NCBI GenBank assembly: GCA_034190875.2
Contig: CM067354.1
Coordinates: forward strand, 37,092,441-37,156,440
DNA: 64,000 bases
Direction: 5' to 3'
Origin: Urechis unicinctus
Taxonomy: Eukaryota; Annelida; Polychaeta; Xenopneusta; Urechidae
The position numbers were made by a program, and so were the translations under genes. Each line of letters starts with the position of its first letter. The stretch's first letter is position 1. Under the pieces are notes generated by a model that was not told where the DNA came from, did no database searches, and saw only the letters and a program-made list of their open reading frames with translations. Positions 1 through 12,880 of the stretch are shown here, one piece after another.

Positions 1-1279
1 ATATATCCATATATATTATATATATGTATATTTATATATAAACATATATATACAGATCACGACATTAGGTATAGATGTTTCAAGCTGGCATGACAGCGAG
101 CTCCAATTAAACTCAGATTTTTATCAAGAGCAGCCAATTTATGGGAAGATACTTACTCTATAATTATTATGGTTTGTATTTGCAATATTTGCTATGAGCG
201 TGTCACAGTCACTCATATAAACTTCACATTGCTTGCAATATACGAACCTTAACTGCTTGTCCAATGTTTGTACGATCTGATGTCTGTAGTGAACTGTCAA
301 TGCCACTAGTAAGGCTTGTAAACACGGGTATTTAAAAATATTTAACTGCTCAATAACCAGGACCCGCCATCACTCATGAAGATTCCAAATGTTCAACCTA
401 ATTATACACATGGTAAGAGTGAGAAATGTTGAGTGTATTATGAAGGCTGTCTGGGACAATACAACATCGCACGTGATAAAATATCTGATAAATTTGTCAC
501 TTCGTCAAGGTGTTGTTCTCGGCGATTATCCAAATATACATGAGAGGATATTAAAACATCTACGTTAGTATCCATATTACCCCACATGTCTAAATTATTA
601 ATAAAAACAACTTATGCATGATAAATTAATCGCTTTTCTAAAACAACGGATATTCTCAATAAACATAATTTTGGATTTAGGGAGGTACCAACCAAGCATA
701 AGCAAAATCGAATTTGAAAAAAGATAAAGTACAGTATGCGTCATACAATGTAACCTATACCAGTCATGCTTTGTTTAGATGCGGCATGCCTCGACGGGTC
801 ATATTGGGTCGTCTATTCATTCTGTTGTATTATTAACTTGTATTAGTCTTATTTTATCTGCTGATACAAATATAATCCCGACAGGAAACAAAGTTGAATT
901 TATACAGACTGAGCCCGTGGATACACTCTAATATATTATCATTAGCATAGTAGCTACGACTGTGTCCTCGTACAGATTTATATTTGTATAAACAAACCTT
1001 ATCGATGGACCCGTCAACTCCTTTCCTCCGGGTAAAATTAGACAGCAGATTGCCATGGGACCAGCATATTGAGTCAATACAGGTGAATAAGCTAAGAATA
1101 TCTGCATTCTATTTAAGGCCAAATAAGTTTTTTAAATGTCTATTCTAATCACACCCTATTTTAACTATCCCTATATTTCATATTGTGTAGATGTGTATGG
1201 TTCAGCTGCAAATAGATCAATTCTATCAATTCGTACTTTACAAGATGTTTGCTGAAGAATCATGACGGGTTAACCATGT

Positions 1280-1396
<117 letters not shown>

Positions 1397-1509
1397 CATT
1401 GTCAAACAAATCCTCTGGCAATCCCATCGCCATGCTGGATCATGAGCACACAGCGAGCAGACTAATATATTAATGACGTAAATACGGCGTGCGCTAGCAA
1501 GAACGCGCG

Positions 1510-1656
1510 TTTAAATAGCTAAGACCGCCCCATATGCCTCTTTACATCTCACCATCTCTCTGACAGAGAATAGTCTCCCCTCCTCACCTGCTCCTGAAGT
1601 CAGTTCGTGCTGCATTTGCCTCGTCGGTAGCCGAGTCTTGTGACCATCTGACACAG
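1510..1656 (+). promoter_or_regulatory. Putative promoter and 5' non-coding exon of the left GPCR gene
   Basis: A TATA-like TTTAAATA at 1,510-1,517 is followed by a pyrimidine-rich stretch, and a strong donor CAG|GTGAGG has its cut after 1,656. The same layout is kept in the right copy (TATA-like 33,343-33,350, donor after 33,489). This suggests a short untranslated first exon spliced to the coding exon near 2,350-2,395. The transcription start and acceptor are inferred; 5' RNA ends would be needed to confirm them. Confidence 0.35.
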
Positions 1657-2394
1657 GTGAGGTCAAGTTAATTTAAGAAGAGGTTTGACAAAAGGCCGAT
1701 ACCTACCACGTGGACCGCGTGCACTTGATACGGTGATATATTCCAGCTTCCTTCCTGTCATCAGCCGAGCATGTCTAAAACCTGACCTTTGCCATATGGC
1801 ACGGCAGTCACGTGACCAGTGACCTTCTGGGGCAGTACACCTGGTCGCATCACTCGTGTTTTGTTGTTGGTAGGCATATATTTATCTTACGTATATTATG
1901 ATTTTAAAGAATTTTATTTTAAACTATTCATTTAGAGGGATAAAGTGTTTGACTTAAGTTTCCGTTTTACTCCATTATTTTGTTTATCTATTGCATGCAT
2001 TGACAATGTAAGCTGCAGTTATCGAAGGAGCGCTGAATGTGATTTTATTTAGAAAGTAGTAATACAGTTTTCGGCTAGCATAATATTCTGATTCTCACTT
2101 CGCCTTAGTCTTCTAAATTGATTATATTGTTTGTTGACTTTTGATGTTGGGTTAACCAAATCATAGATAAGCCCACACGCAATCCGATCCAGCGTGTGAC
2201 GTTAAACAATCTACTACGTGCCTTGTCAGATGTATTGATTGTGTCCCCTAAAACGAATCAATCAGGACTCTTTGAAACGCCGTAAATATAGTCGCGTTTA
2301 TCGATTGGACTCGACTTAATGGGTATCAATCTCAAAAATTGTATAGTGAGAGTAAGTGTACTTTTTTTGACACGGCCTAATTTGGACTTGATGC

Positions 2395-3468
2395 ATGATT
2401 AAAATCTCCATGTGTATAGAGTCGATGGAGTCATCCACAGATTCTGCCGTCACCGGAAGTGACTCAGACGCCGACTACAACTATTTCGTCCTCGGGGATC
2501 CTAAGAGATCAAGAGCATTCTTTGAATGCTTAGTATACGTAGTTGGCGTTGTAGGGCTGGTTGCCAATCTGTTCGTCGCCGTAGTCCTCTTGTCGTCTGT
2601 CAAACTCAGGTCTAAGTTGTGTATCTTGTTGATCATTAGCCAGACGTTTCTCGACATGTTCAGCGCTGCCAACATTCTCTTGACTTATTGCCTCTTCTTT
2701 AACATGGGCGTCGTGTACGGTCCAGCCGGCCAGCTCTACTGCCGCCTCGTCTGGTCCGAGTCCTTGCTCTATATTGGCCTCTATGCTTCCGTCTTCAATG
2801 TCATGGCCGTGGCCGGGGAACGCCTTCTCATGATTGGCTTTCCTATTTTACATCGGAACTATTTCACGAGAAACGTAGCTTGCGTAGCGATTGTGGTCGG
2901 CGCCATGACGGCTGTTGTCCTCAATGTGCCCAACACGCTTGCTTCCCACATTCACATCGACCACTGCGTGGTTGACTATGTCATGAACGACCCAGCATCC
3001 CAAGTGGCTTACGGCGTCGTCATCAGCGTCATCACTTTCTTCATGCCCCTCTTCTTCCTCGTCGTCTCCTACTCTCACATGTTGCTCGTCCTGCGGCGCA
3101 CTAGGAGAGTCCATCCCGCGTTGAATGCCGCACAACCCAAACCCTCCCACGATAACAGCTCGTCGAACAAGAACCTGAGTACGGCGCAGATGAACCTGTT
3201 CAAAACCATGCTGACTGTAGCCATCCTCTTCATTGTTTGCTGGACCCCAACTCAAGTGTATTATTTTCTCTACAGCATCGGATTACCCTTATCATTCGAA
3301 GATGCTGTTTACTATACGAGTATGGCATTGGCCCTTTTGAATGGGTGTATCAATCCATTCATATACATCGTGCAATTTGAGGAGTTTAAGGTAAGGGCCA
3401 AGCAGTTAGTGGGTTTTACGTCACGTGACGCGCGCTTGGTTCAGCCGTCTAGTGGGGCTACAGGTTAA
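2395..3468 (+). CDS. Class A (rhodopsin-like) G-protein-coupled receptor, left copy
   Basis: An intronless 357-residue seven-transmembrane receptor of the plasma membrane; the ligand cannot be told from sequence. TM1 about 43-68 with N58 (1.50), TM2 with D87 (2.50), a conserved C116 at the top of TM3 that should pair with C191 in extracellular loop 2, TM5 with P218, CWTP at 282-285 in TM6 and NPFIY at 320-324 in TM7. The DRY position reads E142-R143-L, and TM4 has no tryptophan at its usual place, so the receptor is atypical. The loop before TM6 is short and Ser/Asn-rich. Start chosen at the first ATG; Met6 and Met11 are alternatives. It differs from the right copy at seven residues (10, 16, 38, 106, 251, 253, 341). 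A peptide or amine receptor of invertebrate orphan type is likely. An AATAAA overlaps the stop codon. Confidence 0.92.
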   Translation: MIKISMCIESMESSTDSAVTGSDSDADYNYFVLGDPKRSRAFFECLVYVVGVVGLVANLFVAVVLLSSVKLRSKLCILLIISQTFLDMFSAANILLTYCLFFNMGVVYGPAGQLYCRLVWSESLLYIGLYASVFNVMAVAGERLLMIGFPILHRNYFTRNVACVAIVVGAMTAVVLNVPNTLASHIHIDHCVVDYVMNDPASQVAYGVVISVITFFMPLFFLVVSYSHMLLVLRRTRRVHPALNAAQPKPSHDNSSSNKNLSTAQMNLFKTMLTVAILFIVCWTPTQVYYFLYSIGLPLSFEDAVYYTSMALALLNGCINPFIYIVQFEEFKVRAKQLVGFTSRDARLVQPSSGATG

Positions 3469-3669
3469 TAAAGTGACGACTTGATGACGTCACGTAACCC
3501 ACCCCAATCGCTACCCCCCCCCCAGCCCCCACACACACTCGCTTTACCTCCCCACTTAAGTCATTTGTGACAATATTAGAATACTTATTTCGCGACGTAA
3601 TTTTCAACTATGTACGTTTGTGTCTGTGAGTACCAGTTTAACGTCGTGGTATATGAGTGTGTGATGATC

Positions 3670-3900
3670 ACGATTCTCGTTCATAGATAGCTCGCTATTC
3701 ATCTTATCGCAATGCACAGATAGCTCCCAGTTTATTTTATCACATTCCACATATAGCTCCCTATTCATCTTATCACACTTCACAGATAGCTCCCTATTCA
3801 TCTTATCACATTCCACAGATAGCTCCCTATTCATCTTATCACATTCCACAGATAGTTCCCTATTCATCTTATCACATTCCACAGATAGCTCCCTATTCAT
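3670..3900. repeat. 33-bp minisatellite downstream of left GPCR
   Basis: About seven copies of a 33-bp unit around CACAGATAGCTCCCTATTCA. Because the unit is a multiple of three, the minus strand stays open across it, reading an 11-residue repeat (MNRELSVECDK) for 98 codons. The same array and frame are kept in the right copy. This is probably incidental to the unit length rather than a gene. Confidence 0.9.
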
Positions 3901-4235
3901 TTGATCCAGTCCAGTGATGCTTATTTATCTCAACTTTATACCTGACACACATACGGTGTCCAGTAGATATTTAGTTCCCATATAGCGATGATGAATAATG
4001 TGAGCTCGTATATTCCCATACTTCCCCATACCATCATCTGCTTCTAAGCCACATGCATGGGTGTATATCTAATGTGCATGTATGAGTGCAAAGTCTGAAC
4101 CCGGCTCACTTCCGAACCTATGCAGTTCTCAGATCTGTATATGCACCGCTTTTGCTAGTAGCGCTAGCAACACACCTGAAAGAAGAACCTGTTACTCTAA
4201 TGACCGGCCACAGAATGTCTTCACAAAATGATCAT

Positions 4236-4590
4236 AGTGCGATGTGGCCTCTTTCTGAATGAATTCCGCGGTGGGTTGTTTTTTTTGCAAAAAGCGGACA
4301 TATTTGATATTATAAAGTGCATTTTATTTGTGATTTTATGCATCAACTCGTATCTAGTGATGACTACCATCGTCTGTAGTAATGCACGCACTCTGTGCGA
4401 TGTGGCCTCTTTCTGAATGAATTCCGCGGTGGGTTTTTTTTTTCGTTACACCTCTTGCAAAAAGCGGACATGTTTGATCTTATAGAGTGCATTCTCTTTG
4501 TAATTTTATGTATCAACTCGTATCCAGTGAATTGCGTTGATGACTACCATCGCCTGCAGTAATGCACGCACTCTGTGCACAGGAAATACT
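4236..4590. repeat. Tandem duplication, unit about 160 bp
   Basis: Two adjacent copies each begin GATGTGGCCTCTTTCTGAAT, contain a homopolymer T run and AAAAAGCGGACAT, and end in GATGACTACCATCG. The same pair is present in the right cassette copy at about 36,890-37,230, so the tandem event predates the large duplication. Confidence 0.85.
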
Positions 4591-4799
4591 CTCCTTAATG
4601 ACATCTTTCGACGTCACACTTAAAAAGTAGATGAAATTCTTGAAAGTACCAAAGACACTTTGTTTGTGAGTATGCTATGGGTCTTCTGATCAATTACGGC
4701 GACGGTGATGGCGAGAGGCTGGCAGGAAGGAGGACGAGTATCCAAATGCTGAACCCAGAGTGGCAGAGAGGAAAAGCGTTAATGGATGCCGCAGGTTTT

Positions 4800-5150
4800 C
4801 CCTCCATTTTCTAATGAGCGTGTTCTAGGAGTGCAAGCTTTTCCTAATGGGCGTGTTCTAGGAGTGGAACCATTTTCTAATGAGCGTGTTCTAGGAGTGG
4901 AACCATTCATTTCCTTATGAGTATGTTCTAGTTGTGGAACCATTAACTTTCTTATGAGCGTGTTCTAGGAGTGGAACCGTTTTCTAATGAGCGTGTTTTA
5001 GCAGTGGTGCCTTTTTCTAATGTGTTCTAGGAATGGAACCATTAATTTTCTTATGAGCATGTTCTAGGAGTTGAACAATTTTTTAGCGAGCGTGTTCTAG
5101 AATTGGAATCATTAATTATCTCATGAGCGTGTTCTAGGAGTGGGACCATT
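4800..5150. repeat. Minisatellite, unit about 36-40 bp
   Basis: About nine or ten imperfect units built on TTTTCTAATGAGCGTGTTCT followed by AGGAGTGGAACCATT. The matching array in the right copy (37,445-37,750) is shorter, so copy number has changed since the cassette duplicated. Confidence 0.88.
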
Positions 5151-5509
5151 TGATGCTAATCGTGTCAGTCACTAGTCATATCTACTGTATGGCGTGAGAT
5201 ATAATGTTTTATTGTTTATACTATGTATAGTCCGCAAGCGTGTTGTAAGTGATTCCAGTCTAATGCTGTAAAAATAAACTCCATGTTAGATTTAATGATT
5301 TGTTGACATTGACCATTTTAGTTCGCTGAATGAATCGTGACATTGTGTAAGTCATTTGAGAGGGGGTGTATCACAAAGTATGATCATTGAGCGTTTGGGG
5401 CCATCCCGATCACCCAACCTGAGGGTAAGTTCCTAAAAGACGTCGTTGCGTAAGTCAGCTGAGAGGGTTTTTTTTGTAAAGTAAGAATATTTAGTTCTGG
5501 GGGTGCTTC

Positions 5510-5665
5510 CGGTCACCGCTCAGAGCTGAGTAAGTATGTTTAGGGTTTAACGGCACACCAACACGAATGTGCAATATGGCTCTTCTAAAGGTGGGATGAA
5601 TATGAAGAGATAAGAATGACCCGATTGAACAGCTGCCTTCTAGGATAAATGGAAAAAAGAGGCAA
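5510..5665 (-). repeat. LINE-type 3' tail fragment, left copy
   Basis: The stretch TTTAACGGCACACCAACAC with a GAGTAAGTA edge matches the tail next to the LINE fragment at 54,310-55,625 (TTTAACAGCACACCAACAC with GGAGTAAGTAAG). It is therefore probably a 3' remnant of the same LINE family, or a SINE sharing that tail. The left copy lacks about 80 bp that the right copy keeps at about 38,270-38,350. Confidence 0.5.
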
Positions 5666-6533
5666 ACATTCCGGCCTCTCATCAAGGTGAAAATCCCGGC
5701 CAAGTATTGTGTTGCAGATATGGCCCTCATAAGAACATCTCCACTCTACGTAAATTACTGCCAGAAAGGAAGATAGATTTGTCTTGTGCTCTTACTTTGG
5801 TTGTAATTTGAAGTTTAACATTTTGGCATTAGGATGCTTGTACTGAATAGTTGGATCACAAAATCACTGATATTGCGAGATTAAAACGAAGTTTGAATTG
5901 AATGACAAATTCGTCATCGATTCAGTTCTAGGTCACTCGACCCAGATGTGTATTATTTTCTGCTGTTGGATCAGTTAAGTTTCTCTCTTTAATACTCCAT
6001 CGATTTATTTTACACCATATATCTACGGCCCCTGCTCTGTGCCAGTGTCATGTTTTTATTGTGATTATAGTCTGGAACTTTAACTTATCAATTGAATGAC
6101 CACTGCTGTACGCCAACGCTCAGCACTGTATTCGTCATTCTAGTGGTTCTAGTGAAGCTAAAATAACACATTTATTATAAAAACGAATTTTATTTTTGGT
6201 AAAATATCAATTTCATTATAAGTATACAAATAAATTCGTATTTGTACTAATGATAATAATAGATATAGAAAACACAAGAAAACCAGTGAATGTGGTAAAA
6301 CCAGAGAAATAGATAAAACTGCAAAAAGCGAGATTTCGCGGCTAAAACTGCTAAATGTGGGTTTGAGTAGCAACTAGGACACAGACCCTGAACAGAGTGA
6401 ATTGGCAATCACGTGACACGATATACATCACAGACGCGATGGAACACGTATCTATGACGTCAGAAGTAAACGCTTCACCGGTCTTTACCCATCTACATCA
6501 CCCCAGCACCAGGATAAAGCAGTGGTTTGGGAT

Positions 6534-8817
<2,284 letters not shown>

Positions 8818-8908
8818 CGCTCTGCTCCTCCTCCCTGACATGAAACAGCATACAAAATGTAACAACAGAAATAATCAAAATGTCCGATGTAATTAACTCT
8901 CGAAACAA

Positions 8909-10600
8909 TTTGCCAATTGATGAACTTGGCGACGAGCTAAAACGAGATTACGATACGATGCCGGCTATGATTCTGACAGTCAATAATGATTTTTCATTTG
9001 CTTGAGCATCAATGCGTTCCATACAGGAAATTACGTCCATAAGATATCACAATTCGATTTGCATTTCCATGACAACAATTGACCCAATTGATTTAACTAT
9101 TGAACCGATATTTACCATTTTATAAGCGATTGAAATATTTACGTAAGTTGTCTAGGTGAAAAAACTAAATTAACCTCAACGCGCATCGAAAACGAGGAAT
9201 ATTTTGATAGAACATGTCATAAATAAAGCTTGTTAGTGGTTTCAGCTGTCGATAATTGGTTTGTTCATTACGAATTGAAAGAATTTTACTGACTTTTGCT
9301 ATAAGAAATTTTCGACATGCTAGAATGTAATTAACAATGCATTATTTACAATTACATATATTTACAAAAAATTTCCAGTAGAATAAACTTCCAGAGTATG
9401 TAAAATCGAAGTGTTTAACACAACACAATAGGTAGTCAAACTTGTTGTATTTTTTATAAAATATAATGCAATCCAAACCGGAAACTATGAAATTTTACGA
9501 TGCAACTAACCATGTTACCGGCAACGTTCGACAAAAGTTTTGTTGCCATGGGACGGTTATTAATGGTTTTATAGGCGATTGAATTTCTTGGGTTATTTTT
9601 CTTAAAATTTGAGCTGATACCACGATTTATCGCCCTAAGGCGCTAGGAAAATTATTGACTATTTACAGCACTATTTATATAGAGGAAAGTTAGCAATTTA
9701 ATTGAGCTACAAAAGGTGTAAATTTTGTGAAGATCGAACAATAATCCCCGGACATATTGGGGATTTTCGATGACCTTGACCTTAGTTTGAGGTCAATGTC
9801 AAATAATAGAAATGTCGAAATTTCAACGAAAATTGCAACCTGAATTGCCTGCCCAAAAAAACTTCAAACATTTATTAAGAAGCTAACAAACATTTAAGAA
9901 ATTATGCTGTCCGGGGCCATGATAGATTGACAATGATGTGGCCGACTCAAGGAAAAGCTTTGTTTATTAAATATTACCGTGGCGTCCATACTTGACCGTG
10001 TGCCATTGAAGCAAGCAGAGAGCAGCGGCTGCTGTTAACAAACCGTTGAAAAGCCAGCAGAAGTGACACCCAATGTACTTCAAGCATACTTTGTGAGAAA
10101 ACTGTCTGTGATTTACAGCAGAAGATATTGAGTTATATATTTATAAAATTTGACCCAATTTTTACAAACATCGATCGAATATTGTCCATTTTATAAGCTA
10201 TTGAAAAATGTCGTAAAACGAATACCAAACATTTTCGAGTCAGGGCTACAGGGCGAAATATGCATAATTTTTTGTTGACATGCAATTAAGAAAAGTTGAC
10301 CAATAAACCAAGCTACAAGGCAATAAAGTTGTCCTAAATCGCACCGTAGGTTGGGACGATATCAAAGACAACCTGACCTTGACCCTTATATCAAGTCAAG
10401 GTCTAAACAAAACCTCTGGGTTCTGCGCATCATCATCCATATCTTCCTATTAAAAGAACTATTTCGAAAAAATTGCAAAAATTGCGACCTGTATCGCGTG
10501 CCAAAAATTACATATAAACATTCTTACATAGCCACAAACGCGTTTTGCAAAGTTAATAAATGATGTTGGTTGGTTTTCGATGAAGGCGCTCTATATATTC
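8909..10600. repeat. Divergent non-coding repeat family, first block
   Basis: It begins exactly where left and right cassettes diverge, with CCAATTGATGAACTTGGCG. The same words recur at about 13,670, 14,195 and 14,843. Another internal word, TAATCCCCGGACATATTGG, recurs near 9,742, 13,455, 13,973 and 14,671. Typical order within a unit is the GATGAACTTGGCG start, a region with GCGTTCCATACCGGAAAT, a TTTTATAAGCGATTGAAAT region, CCCCGGACATATTGG, CCTTGACCTTAG, then ATTGCGACC and GCCTGCCAAAAA. There is no credible coding frame and no transposase. This block looks older and more diverged than the 13-15 kb block. Confidence 0.7.
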
Positions 10601-10605
10601 ATAAA

Positions 10606-10724
<119 letters not shown>

Positions 10725-10989
10725 TGCATAGATACATACATACCTCCTGCAATCATAACACTGCTGCCTGCCAAATAACTGGATGATAATGATATTTTCG
10801 TGGCACCGTGTCGAGTTCTACATTCTCGGCTTACACAGACGGGTGAACACGGCTGGCGCTCGGACGAGAGGGCAATACTTGTACCATGGCCCCACTAAAT
10901 TTAGGCGGCACTCCCTTTACAGCGTGTATTCAGAGGAAAATTGAAGGGAAGACTCCGTCATGGTGATATTGTGCAGTCGTGGTTGATGT

Positions 10990-11600
10990 ATGGAGGCGGT
11001 TGATGTGGGTTGATGGGTGAAGTAGTGGTCATTATGATGTGGAGGTGGATGTTTGGATGGCGGTTGTGGTAGTGGGGGTGGTAGTGGTCGATGTGGGATG
11101 ATGGTCGATATGTGTCGATGGTCTATGTGGGGTGATGGTTGATGGGTGGTGGTGGTCGATGTGGGATGGTAGTCGATGTGGGGTGATAGTCGATGTGGGG
11201 TGGTGGTCGATGTTTGGACTGCGGTCGATGTGGGGTAGAGGTTGATGTGGGGTGGGGTGATGGTCGATGTGGGGTGAAAGTCGATGTGGGGTTGTGATCG
11301 ATTGTTGGACTGCGGTCGATGCGGGGTGGTGGTCGATGGGGGCAGTGGCCGATGTGGGATGGTGGTCGATGTGGGGTGATGGTCGATGTGGGATGTAGGT
11401 CGATGTGGGATGGTGGTCGATTTGGGGTGATAGCTGATGTGGAGTGGTGATGGTCGATGAGGGGTGGTGATGGTCGATGTGGGATGGTGGTCAATGGGTG
11501 TTGGTGGTGGATGTTTGGACGGCGGTTAATGTGGGGTGGTGATCGATGTGGGGTGAGGGTGATTGTCGATGTGGGGTGTTGTCGGTTCATGTGGTTGTAG
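10990..11600. repeat. G-rich minisatellite, unit about 17-19 bp
   Basis: Many degenerate copies of GGTCGATGTGGGGTGATG. The minus strand stays open for 155 codons (His/Pro/Thr-rich) only because of base composition. The strand bias (G/T against A/C) is marked. No gene is supported here. Confidence 0.85.
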
Positions 11601-11996
11601 ATTTTAGCCGCGTAATACCAACATATTGAAATAGTTCCACAAATAAAAGATACATTCTGTTATATGCAGGTCAGCAGCTCATGCAAGTAATTACATAAAG
11701 TAATGTGCGGATCTCTCGAGTTAATCACACTCTAGCATATAAAAACTTGCTTACGCAAATGTTCACATACCTGGATGGAGTGAAGCAATTTTTCTTCTGC
11801 TCTGTCAGTACACGAAGTGCTAGGAACGTTTTTCTGAACCAGAATACCAACCGAGGAGAAAGTATGAGTCAAAAGAGGAAGTGTTCAAGCAGGACAGGTA
11901 AAACGACATGGTTTAATATGGTTACCTTCGTATCTGAAAGCAGATACCAAGTCCGTACATGTGCTCCCTAATCCTTTAAATGCGACGCTTGGCTGA

Positions 11997-12440
11997 ACTC
12001 TGACAGCGCCCGCGCTGTTTACTACTGCAGCATTATTATATAACCCATTTTATTCGTACATCACCCGTAGACGCGCGCCCAATTGAAAAGTGCAAGTTGC
12101 TTGCTGGCTCCTCCACTCGACCTCGACCCGCAGACACAAAACGCTGCTACCTCTAGATAATTCGCTGTGATATCGGTCTCGTTTTCGGTTCGCACGGTAG
12201 CCATGTTGGACAACAATTCTTAAAATTGTGTTGGATTTCGTTGATTCTGTTAATAAAGGAGTATGACTGTTGTTGTACTCTAGGCAAGATTGATGTTAAG
12301 ACATTAATGGATATGAAAATGTATATTTTGTCCCTTGACTTCGTTGCGAGAAGGAGTATATTTGCTTATATCCTTAAAGATTCTGCCATACGGCCCCTCG
12401 CCCCTAAGGTGGCATCAGATCATCAAAACACCAGTTGCCT
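11997..12440 (+). repeat. Dispersed repeat, plus-strand copy
   Basis: From about 12,155 to 12,440 the sequence matches the reverse complement of 43,535-43,825 closely, including TTCGCTGTGATATCG, GGTAGCCATGT, TGTTGGATTTCGTTGATTCT and GATTCTGCCATACGGCCCCT. The motif CTCTGACAGCGCCCGCGCT at 11,997 recurs as CTCTGACAGTGCCGCGCT (minus strand near 44,055-44,085) and CTCTGACAGCGTCGGCGCT at about 16,959. The two longer copies share only their two ends, so one has an internal replacement. Origin is unknown. Confidence 0.75.
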
Positions 12441-12880
12441 ATTTCACGTACCCGGCTAAGTCTGCAGCCGACTATCCTACCGTAGTCGACTAAGTTATGA
12501 TGGCTAAGTTTGAAGTCGACTAAGGCGTTTCACAAACGTTTCGGTAGTCGATGCTATGGGGATTCCCCGGGAAATCCCGGAATTCCCTTATTTGTTGTCG
12601 TCTGTTGGTGGCACTCTAATTTTTCCTGCTGCAATGGAGAGACGACGTATTTCACAGCTAATGAAGAAATTTTCCCCTCAATAACCGCCTTTCTTTTTGT
12701 GTGTATTATTTCAATGATTTTAGACGTGACTGGCAAACTTGTTTGTGTGGATGGAGCAAGCAGCTACACTGACTGCATAAAAGACAGCGAGGAGGATGAA
12801 CCCGGTCCCGTGCAAGATACAAAAGTTATTAATTGCTGTATACCAACCATGGCCATGAATTTTTAAAATATGTATTATTT
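12441..12880. other. Unassigned stretch with a 118-codon open frame
   Basis: An open frame runs on the plus strand at 12,510-12,866. The predicted peptide has one short hydrophobic segment (FLFVCIISMILDV) and an acidic tail but no motif that I recognise. It sits between two repeat blocks. I treat it as chance or a decayed fragment rather than a gene. Inverted words of the type TAGTCGACTAAG occur at 12,480-12,525. Confidence 0.3.

Noticed and set aside
2848-3255. 135-codon antisense frame inside the GPCR (also 35,493-35,900)
   Set aside because: It is a shadow of the receptor coding frame, rich in His/Asp/Glu from complementary codons.
11123-11590. 155-codon His/Pro/Thr-rich protein
   Set aside because: It lies entirely in a G-rich 17-19-bp minisatellite.
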